22,519 nucleotides of DNA from Ignavibacteria bacterium UBA6688. Its GTDB lineage: Bacteria; Bacteroidota; Ignavibacteria; UBA10030. Location of the stretch: assembly GCA_002454845.1 (NCBI GenBank), contig DKJQ01000396.1:1-22519 (forward strand), in the 5' to 3' direction. A model generated the notes under the pieces. That model saw only the letters and a program-made list of their open reading frames with translations, had not been told where the DNA came from and did no database searches. Of this stretch, positions 17,974 to 22,519 are shown in pieces; positions within the stretch are counted from its first letter, which is position 1, and each line of letters opens with the position of its first letter. Both the position numbers and the translations under genes were made by a program.

Positions 17974-19539
17974 TTATTGGTAGACCGCGGAGCTTGCGTT
18001 CTTCACAAACATCCGGGGAAAATTGGCGGTATTCCAACCCGTTACGAATATCAGCCGGGTAATGCGCGCAGCGCGCCCAAACAGGATCTTGTCGACCGTA
18101 TCGGTCGGGCGGTGATAATCATCATGAACGCCGGTGAAATAGAACACCACCGGGACGCCATTCCGGGCAAAGTTGAAATGATCGCTCCGGCGATAAAACT
18201 GGTTTGGATCCTTGTCGTCGTTGAAGGTATAATCCAGCAGGAGATTCTCGGACGAGGCGTTGGACACCCTGAGAACACTGTCGAGCTCCGTGCTGATCTT
18301 ATCCGAGCCGATCACGTAGACGTAGTTCGGGTTGTTCATGGCCTCGTACTTCTTGTCGACCCTTCCGATCATGTCGGTATTGAGGTTCGCGATGGTTTTT
18401 TCCATGGGAATGATGGGATTCTGGGAATAGTAGTACGACCCCAGCAAACCTTTTTCCTCGCCCGTCACCGTCATGAAAACAAGGCTTCGTTTTGGCTTGA
18501 CCGGATTGACGGCAAACGCTTCCGCCAGCTCCAGAACGGCGGCGGTCCCTGACCCGTCATCATCCGCCCCGGGGTTGATCTGGCCGTCCGCGTTGACACC
18601 GAGATGGTCATAGTGAGCGGTGAAAATCACGATCTCGTTCTTCAGTTTCGGATCACTCCCTTCCAGCATCCCAATGACGTTTTCCGATTGTTTGATATCG
18701 CGGGCTATCTTGGAATCGATCCGGGCCGCAACGTTTCCGAGCGCGAGAGGTTGGAAGGATTCTCCCGTGGCGGATGATCGGACCGTCTCAATGGTCGTTC
18801 CCGCCCCCGCCAGGATCTCCCGGGCGAGTTCGGACGATACATAATAGGTCGATGAAGAGGGGGCGCGGCGTCGCGATTCACCTCCGACCAACCGCATGGA
18901 GCCTTTGTCGATAGCGTTACTGAAGCGGTTCACGAGGCTGGGAAGGGAGGTCGGACCCGTCTCATTGAGGATGACGAGGGTTGCAACAGCTCCGGGATAG
19001 GGGCGTGTGGCGAATAATCGTCTCGAGGAGCGCGTGCCTGCCTCCTCCGCTGGTGATTTCGTGCCGGCGAGCGTGAGCACGATTTTTCCCTTGATCAACT
19101 CTTCGCTTTCGTTGCTGAACGCCTGATCGGCATAGCCGACGAAGACCACAGGTGCCTCCAGAACCGTATCGCGGGTGCTGTTGGTCAGGAAGTCCTTCCT
19201 GATCCAAAATTCCTTCTTCCCGCTTGGTACCGAGAGGGTGATGGTTGTCCGTTCGCTGATCCGGGTCACCTCAAGATCGAGATGCTGAAAATATGTTCCC
19301 TTGTCCCCAATGGGTTTGAGGCCCAGTTTTTGAAATGCAGCGGCGATATAACGGGCTGCAACCTTCTGCCCCCGAAAGCTCGTCTCCCTTCCTTCCAGTT
19401 CGGGAGATGCCAGGAAATGGAGATGGGCACTCAGATCGTCTGCAGTGATCGATTCATAACCGGGGAGCGCGTTCTTGTCAATTTTCGGTTGGGCAAGTAA
19501 GAGGGTTAGCGGCAAAAAGACAAACGAAATTCGTCGCAT
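17974..19539 (-). CDS. Secreted M28-family metallopeptidase
   Basis: A two-zinc aminopeptidase-like enzyme, 521 residues. It begins with a signal-peptide-like MRRISFVFLPLTLLLA, so export is likely, followed by an insert at about 95-260 that may be a PA-type domain, then the catalytic domain. Expected metal and catalytic residues are present: H309 (AHYDHLG), D327 in GADDDGSG, E361-E362 (TGEEKG), D389 (NTDMIG) and H476 (YHRPTD). Aspartate replaces the usual asparagine before the bridging Asp. The start at 19539 is fixed by AAGGAG upstream. A longer frame to 19623 would run through the promoter. First gene of the operon with birA and coaX. The substrate is unknown. Confidence 0.9.
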   Translation of the reverse strand: MRRISFVFLPLTLLLAQPKIDKNALPGYESITADDLSAHLHFLASPELEGRETSFRGQKVAARYIAAAFQKLGLKPIGDKGTYFQHLDLEVTRISERTTITLSVPSGKKEFWIRKDFLTNSTRDTVLEAPVVFVGYADQAFSNESEELIKGKIVLTLAGTKSPAEEAGTRSSRRLFATRPYPGAVATLVILNETGPTSLPSLVNRFSNAIDKGSMRLVGGESRRRAPSSSTYYVSSELAREILAGAGTTIETVRSSATGESFQPLALGNVAARIDSKIARDIKQSENVIGMLEGSDPKLKNEIVIFTAHYDHLGVNADGQINPGADDDGSGTAAVLELAEAFAVNPVKPKRSLVFMTVTGEEKGLLGSYYYSQNPIIPMEKTIANLNTDMIGRVDKKYEAMNNPNYVYVIGSDKISTELDSVLRVSNASSENLLLDYTFNDDKDPNQFYRRSDHFNFARNGVPVVFYFTGVHDDYHRPTDTVDKILFGRAARITRLIFVTGWNTANFPRMFVKNASSAVYQ

Positions 19540-19592
19540 GCAACTCCTTGTCTTTGGAAAAATTGTAGCATGGAGATACAAAAAAATGCACC

Positions 19593-19623
19593 CAAGAATA
19601 CAGAAAATGGGCTGGAAAGTCAA
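19593..19623 (-). promoter_or_regulatory. Promoter of the peptidase-birA-coaX operon
   Basis: On the minus strand, -35 TTGACT (19623-19618), a 17-nt spacer, then TATTCTTG (19600-19593). This again fits both TATAAT (4/6) and TAnnTTTG (5/6). The transcript would start near 19588, about 50 nt ahead of the ATG at 19539, which has AAGGAG in front. Divergent from the Hsp20 genes. Confidence 0.55.
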
Positions 19624-19655
19624 GATGACCCTTCCTGAAAAAAATGCAGACGTTG

Positions 19656-19715
19656 TGACAGATTAGCAACAAATCAATGACAAAACTAGTTTTTCAATTA
19701 TGACAAGATGTCGTA
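19656..19715. promoter_or_regulatory. Three phased TGACA boxes: possible activator-binding region
   Basis: TGACA occurs at 19656-19660, 19678-19682 and 19701-19705, spaced 22 and 23 bp, about two helical turns each. The last lies in a near-perfect inverted repeat, TATGACA-AGA-TGTCGTA (19699-19715, one mismatch), centred about 95 bp before the expected start of the sigma-54 promoter. That is the usual distance for enhancer-binding-protein sites. The spacing and repeats are seen in the sequence; the function is inferred. Confidence 0.4.
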
Positions 19716-19775
19716 TAGGTCAGCGTTCTCTGGTTCCTCCTCCCCAAAACCCAATGAATATCAAAGAATTGATTG

Positions 19776-19791
19776 TGGCATACCGGTTGCA
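19776..19791 (+). promoter_or_regulatory. Sigma-54 (RpoN) promoter for the Hsp20 genes
   Basis: TGGCATACCGGTTGCA matches the sigma-54 consensus TGGCACG-N4-TTGCW at all positions but two in the middle. It has the invariant -24 GG (19777-19778) and -12 GC (19789-19790) at correct spacing. Transcription would start near 19802, leaving a leader of about 44 nt to the first Hsp20 gene. I found no CIRCE element and no sigma-32-like promoter here. It needs an enhancer-binding ATPase, which is not encoded in the window. Confidence 0.65.
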
Positions 19792-19845
19792 GGATAGGAG
19801 GAAAGTTTTCAACTGAACAAGCAAAATAAACTAAGGAGATACACC

Positions 19846-20250
19846 ATGGTGGTTCGATTTGATGTTTCCCGTCCGCTCGATACTCTTCTCAAGGATCTCG
19901 TTGTCAATGATTTCGCTCCTTCGGCCAGATTGTTTCCGGCGATTGACATAGCGGAGTACGAGAACGAAACGGTCCTCATCGCGGAGCTCCCCGGCGTGAA
20001 GAAAGAGGATGTGAAAATTACGTTCGAGAAGAACGTGCTGACCCTGAGCGGTGAGCGCAAGGCGTACGAGATCCCCCAGGATGCCCGGGTGTTGATCAAC
20101 GAGAACCGTGTCAGCTCATTCAACCGGTCGGTCCGGTTCAGTCATGACGTCGACGCCAACAGGATTTCGGCGGATCTGCAGAATGGCATGCTGAAGATCG
20201 TTGTTCCGAAAGCGGAATCCGCAAAACCCCGCACCATTGAGGTGAAGTAA
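19846..20250 (+). CDS. Small heat-shock protein, Hsp20/α-crystallin family (first copy)
   Basis: An ATP-independent holdase chaperone, 134 residues. The N-terminal arm is short (1-29). The α-crystallin domain runs from about 30 with AELPGVKKEDVKITF, then VLTLSGERK, NRSVRFSHDVD and GMLKIVVPKAE. The tail TIEVK gives the I-x-V anchoring motif. AAGGAG (19833-19838) fixes the start 7 nt downstream. First gene after the sigma-54 promoter. It is quite diverged from the two Hsp20 genes that follow. Confidence 0.93.
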   Translation: MVVRFDVSRPLDTLLKDLVVNDFAPSARLFPAIDIAEYENETVLIAELPGVKKEDVKITFEKNVLTLSGERKAYEIPQDARVLINENRVSSFNRSVRFSHDVDANRISADLQNGMLKIVVPKAESAKPRTIEVK

Positions 20251-20263
20251 CAGGGAGGCCGTC

Positions 20264-20662
20264 ATGGGAAACAAGAATCATGCTGCGCTGGTACGGGTTG
20301 GTCCGAAATTCCTGATGAAGCGTCCGGAAGGCCCGAAACAGATTGTCGCCCCGGTCGCGGATGTGTTTGAGACCGCGGAGGCCTTCGTGGTGAAACTGGA
20401 TCTCCCCGGTGTGGAGAAGGAAAAGGTCCATGTCACCATCCAGCCGGGACGCCTTTCGGTGAAGGGGGAGGTTGGCGTCATCCACAGGAACGAATCGAGC
20501 ATGCTGCTCGAAGAGATTGGTTTGAAAATGTACTATCGGGAATTTAATCTCGGTGACGGCATCGACCATCAGACTGCCCAGGCTGAACTTGAAGAAGGAG
20601 TCCTGACGATTCTTTTGCCGAAAACCGACGAGGTAAAATCAAGGACAATTATAATCCACTAA
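20264..20662 (+). CDS. Small heat-shock protein, Hsp20/α-crystallin family (second copy)
   Basis: 132 residues, the most divergent of the trio. A basic N-terminal arm (1-28) is followed by the α-crystallin domain, with VVKLDLPGVEKEKVHVTI, RLSVKGEVG, YYREFNLGDGID and EEGVLTILLPK. The C-terminal SRTIIIH supplies an I-x-I anchor. GGGAGG lies just before the ATG, and the gap to the first copy is 13 nt, so the two are almost certainly cotranscribed. It probably forms mixed or separate oligomers with its neighbours (inference). Confidence 0.92.
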   Translation: MGNKNHAALVRVGPKFLMKRPEGPKQIVAPVADVFETAEAFVVKLDLPGVEKEKVHVTIQPGRLSVKGEVGVIHRNESSMLLEEIGLKMYYREFNLGDGIDHQTAQAELEEGVLTILLPKTDEVKSRTIIIH

Positions 20663-20685
20663 GCCTGATATCCGTCAAAAGACCG

Positions 20686-20701
20686 ACGGCCATCCGGCCA
20701 T
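20686..20701 (+). repeat. Tandem 8-bp direct repeat between Hsp20 genes
   Basis: CGGCCATC occurs twice head to tail in the 66-nt gap between the second and third Hsp20 genes. A weak 5-bp stem, CCGTC/GACGG (20671-20688), overlaps it. No T-tract follows, so it is not a terminator. Possibly a simple duplication with no function. Confidence 0.35.
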
Positions 20702-20728
20702 CGTAGAGAAGGAAAGGAGAATACGACC

Positions 20729-21199
20729 ATGTCAATTATTCGATGGACCCCGACACGTGAACTGATGAACTGGCCCCAGGGGCTTTTTGGGATGCAACGG
20801 GAGATCAACCGGTTGTTTGAGGATGTTTTCCAGGGTGGGATGCAGGCGGAGGAGAATGCCGGTGTGAACTTCTGGACCCCGGCGGTCGACATTGCTGAAC
20901 AGGAGAACGAATATACGGTGAAAATGGATCTCCCCGGTGTCAAGAAGGAGGACGTGAAGATTACACTGGAATCAAACATCCTGACCATCCGCGGTGAGAA
21001 GAAGCAGGAGAAGGAATCCAGGGAAGGAAATTACCACCGTGCGGAACGTTCCTACGGTTGCTTCCAGCGCTCCTTTACTCTTCCAACGACTGTCAAGAGC
21101 GACAGGATCGATGCCCTCTACAAGGACGGCATCCTGACGGTCACTCTGCCGAAGGACGAGGAAGCAAAACCCAGGCAAATTGATGTAAAAGTGAAGTAA
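20729..21199 (+). CDS. Small heat-shock protein, Hsp20/α-crystallin family (third copy)
   Basis: 156 residues, the most canonical member. The N-terminal arm is longer (1-48), with amphipathic MQREINRLFEDVF. The domain includes TVKMDLPGVKKEDVKITL, ILTIRGEKK, the RAERSYGCFQRSF strand, and the conserved A-x-x-x-x-G-I-L-T motif as ALYKDGILTVTLPK. The tail is RQIDVKVK. A strong AAAGGAG sits before the ATG. The 66-nt gap from the second copy holds no obvious promoter, so it is likely part of the same transcript. Confidence 0.95.
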   Translation: MSIIRWTPTRELMNWPQGLFGMQREINRLFEDVFQGGMQAEENAGVNFWTPAVDIAEQENEYTVKMDLPGVKKEDVKITLESNILTIRGEKKQEKESREGNYHRAERSYGCFQRSFTLPTTVKSDRIDALYKDGILTVTLPKDEEAKPRQIDVKVK

Positions 21200-21248
21200 C
21201 TGTTGGCGGCTTCGGTGCGTTCACACAGGAATGAAGCCGAACCTTTGC

Positions 21249-21281
21249 GGTCGGGTCCGCGGTGGGCGGACCCGGCCTTTT
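21249..21281 (+). terminator. Terminator or attenuator between the Hsp20 genes and dnaK
   Basis: CGGGTCCGC (21252-21260) pairs perfectly with GCGGACCCG (21266-21274) around a GGTGG loop. Counting a G-U pair and two G-C pairs at the base, the stem reaches 12 bp. TTTT follows at 21278-21281. It is a good intrinsic terminator 50 nt after the third Hsp20 stop. Because no clear promoter lies between it and dnaK, partial readthrough is possible. Confidence 0.75.
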
Positions 21282-21296
21282 GTCCTGTACAGTAGG

Positions 21297-21356
21297 ATCC
21301 GGCGGGCTCGATAGCCCGCCCAGGATTCCGCAATCCATAAGTCCGGCTTTGAGCCG
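21297..21356 (+). promoter_or_regulatory. Hairpin-rich leader of dnaK
   Basis: Three successive stems: GGCGGGCT/AGCCCGCC (21301-21308/21313-21320, CGAT loop), GGATT/AATCC (21323-21327/21332-21336) and CGGCT/AGCCG (21344-21348/21352-21356). ATCC at 21297-21300 could instead pair with GGAT at 21323-21326, extending the first stem and excluding the second. An 8-bp palindrome, CTGTACAG (21285-21292), precedes them. The ribosome-binding site itself is not obviously buried. No CIRCE repeat. Confidence 0.4.
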
Positions 21357-21386
21357 ACGAAATTTCACCAAAAGGAGTGCCAAGCA

Positions 21387-22519
21387 ATGTCAGGAAAACC
21401 AGGAAAGATCATCGGAATCGACCTCGGAACGACGAACTCCGTCGTGGCAGTGATGGAGGGGAATGACCCGGTCGTTATTGCCAACGCTGAAGGAGCCCGG
21501 ACGACCCCTTCCGTAGTCGGATTCGCCAAATCAGGAGAGAGGCTCGTCGGCGCGGCGGCAAAACGGCAGGGAGTGACCAATTCGGAGAATACCGTCTATT
21601 CTATCAAGCGATTTATGGGCCGTTTCTTCAACGAGGTCAACGAGGAAATGAAACTCGTCCCCTACAAAGTGGCTCATGGCGAAAACAATACGGCAAGGGT
21701 CCAGATTGGCGACCGGATGTATTCCCCGCCGGAGATCTCCGCCATGATCCTTCAAAAAATGAAGCAAACCGCGGAGGATTATCTTGGAACGAAGATCACG
21801 GATGCCGTCATCACGGTCCCTGCATACTTCAATGACGCACAGCGGCAGGCTACGAAGGAAGCGGGCGAGATTGCGGGACTGAATGTTCGTCGTATTATCA
21901 ATGAACCGACAGCGGCAGCGCTTGCCTACGGGCTCGATAAGAAAGGGAAGGACTCCAAAGTCGCCGTGTTTGACCTCGGTGGCGGAACCTTCGATATTTC
22001 CGTCCTCGAGCTCGGCGAAGGGGTCTTCGAGGTGAAGTCGACGAACGGCGATACACATCTCGGCGGCGACAACTTCGACATGCGCATTCTCGACTACATT
22101 GCCGATGAGTTCAAGAAACAGGAGGGTATCGATCTTCGGAAAGACCCAATGTCCCTCCAGCGACTCCGGGAGGCGGCTGAGAAGGCCAAGATGGAACTTT
22201 CGCAGCTCATGCAGACGGAGATCAACCTGCCGTTTATCACGGCAACGGCTGACGGTCCGAAACATCTGAACATGAACCTGACGCGCGCCAAGTTTGAACA
22301 GCTGGTGGAGGATCTGATCCAACGCTGCATGGGTCCGGTGGAGAATGCTCTGAAGGATTCCGGGCTTTTGCCGAACCAGATCGATGAGGTCATCCTCGTC
22401 GGCGGCATGACGCGCGTTCCGCGGGTCCAGAAACTCGTCAAGGATATCTTCGGCAAGGAAGGACATAAAGGAGTCAATCCCGACGAAGTGGTGGCGATCG
22501 GCGCGGCGATCCAGGGGGG
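21387..22519 (+). CDS. dnaK: Molecular chaperone DnaK (Hsp70), N-terminal part, cut by window end
   Basis: 377 codons are visible, covering most of the nucleotide-binding domain. The frame is open to the last base, so the substrate-binding domain lies beyond the window. The diagnostic sequences are IIGIDLGTTNSVVAVMEG (phosphate-1), ITVPAYFNDAQRQATKEAG, RIINEPTAAALAYGLDK, VFDLGGGTFDISVLE (phosphate-2) and ILVGGMTRVPRVQ (adenosine motif). AAAAGGAG (21370-21377) lies 9 nt before the ATG. It refolds clients held by the small Hsps upstream, with DnaJ and GrpE, which are not in view. The family is certain. Confidence 0.97.
   Translation, partial: MSGKPGKIIGIDLGTTNSVVAVMEGNDPVVIANAEGARTTPSVVGFAKSGERLVGAAAKRQGVTNSENTVYSIKRFMGRFFNEVNEEMKLVPYKVAHGENNTARVQIGDRMYSPPEISAMILQKMKQTAEDYLGTKITDAVITVPAYFNDAQRQATKEAGEIAGLNVRRIINEPTAAALAYGLDKKGKDSKVAVFDLGGGTFDISVLELGEGVFEVKSTNGDTHLGGDNFDMRILDYIADEFKKQEGIDLRKDPMSLQRLREAAEKAKMELSQLMQTEINLPFITATADGPKHLNMNLTRAKFEQLVEDLIQRCMGPVENALKDSGLLPNQIDEVILVGGMTRVPRVQKLVKDIFGKEGHKGVNPDEVVAIGAAIQG

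Noticed and set aside
17971..18037. Longer birA start giving an extra 22 residues
   Set aside because: It would overlap the end of the peptidase gene, adds residues not belonging to the ligase fold, and a start 2 nt after the peptidase stop is better.
21252..21356. Repetitive extragenic or CRISPR-like array before dnaK
   Set aside because: The stems differ in sequence and length and are not repeats of each other. No spacer structure.
21200..21386. CIRCE/HrcA operator before dnaK
   Set aside because: Searched for TTAGCACTC-N9-GAGTGCTAA and found no match on either strand.

Overview
The window is about 22.5 kb of GC-rich bacterial chromosome. It contains no mobile element, tRNA, rRNA or CRISPR array that I can see. 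Four things point to the FCB group (Bacteroidota/Chlorobi/Ignavibacteria-like): (i) a nuoABCD-HIJKLMN cluster with separate C and D and no E-F-G; (ii) many genes without a Shine-Dalgarno sequence (nuoD, H, I, J, L, N) beside others with a perfect AAGGAG; (iii) promoter candidates whose -10 resembles both TATAAT and the Bacteroidota TAnnTTTG; (iv) the flavour of the NuoI and DnaK proteins. This placement is an inference, and species cannot be named from sequence alone.

Layout. (1) 1-4436: a long leader, a possible 38-residue translationally coupled ORF, then a 1337-residue hybrid sensor kinase (REC-PASx4-GAF-PAS-HisKA-HATPase-REC). (2) 4584-15415: a strong promoter followed by eleven co-directional genes for the membrane arm and quinone-side connecting arm of respiratory complex I. 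The NADH-oxidising genes nuoE, nuoF and nuoG are absent, and both flanks of the cluster are visible. The cluster ends in a hairpin terminator. (3) 15470-16296: a single response regulator with its own promoter. It has no DNA-binding domain, and its C-terminal half looks like a histidine-kinase dimerisation domain without the phospho-accepting histidine. (4) 16318-16349: a perfect bidirectional terminator. (5) 16371-19539, minus strand: a tight operon of a secreted M28 metallopeptidase, biotin-protein ligase (birA, catalytic part only) and type III pantothenate kinase (coaX). (6) 19540-19845: a divergent control region with a promoter for the peptidase operon, three phased TGACA boxes and a near-consensus sigma-54 promoter. 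(7) 19846-22519: three dissimilar Hsp20 small heat-shock proteins, a terminator, a hairpin-rich leader, and the first 377 codons of dnaK, cut by the window edge.

How the parts fit. The eleven Nuo subunits would form a proton-pumping, quinone-reducing complex fed by something other than the usual NADH module, perhaps ferredoxin or a module encoded elsewhere. The flanking two-component proteins could be stand-alone regulators of respiration, but only adjacency supports this. The sHsp-DnaK block is a holdase-plus-refolding chaperone set whose first genes appear to be under sigma-54 rather than CIRCE/HrcA or sigma-32 control.

Most noteworthy: the sigma-54 promoter with phased upstream boxes ahead of the small heat-shock genes, the hairpin-rich terminator/leader in front of dnaK, the duplicated C-terminal module in NuoL, and the response regulator with a pseudo-DHp domain.
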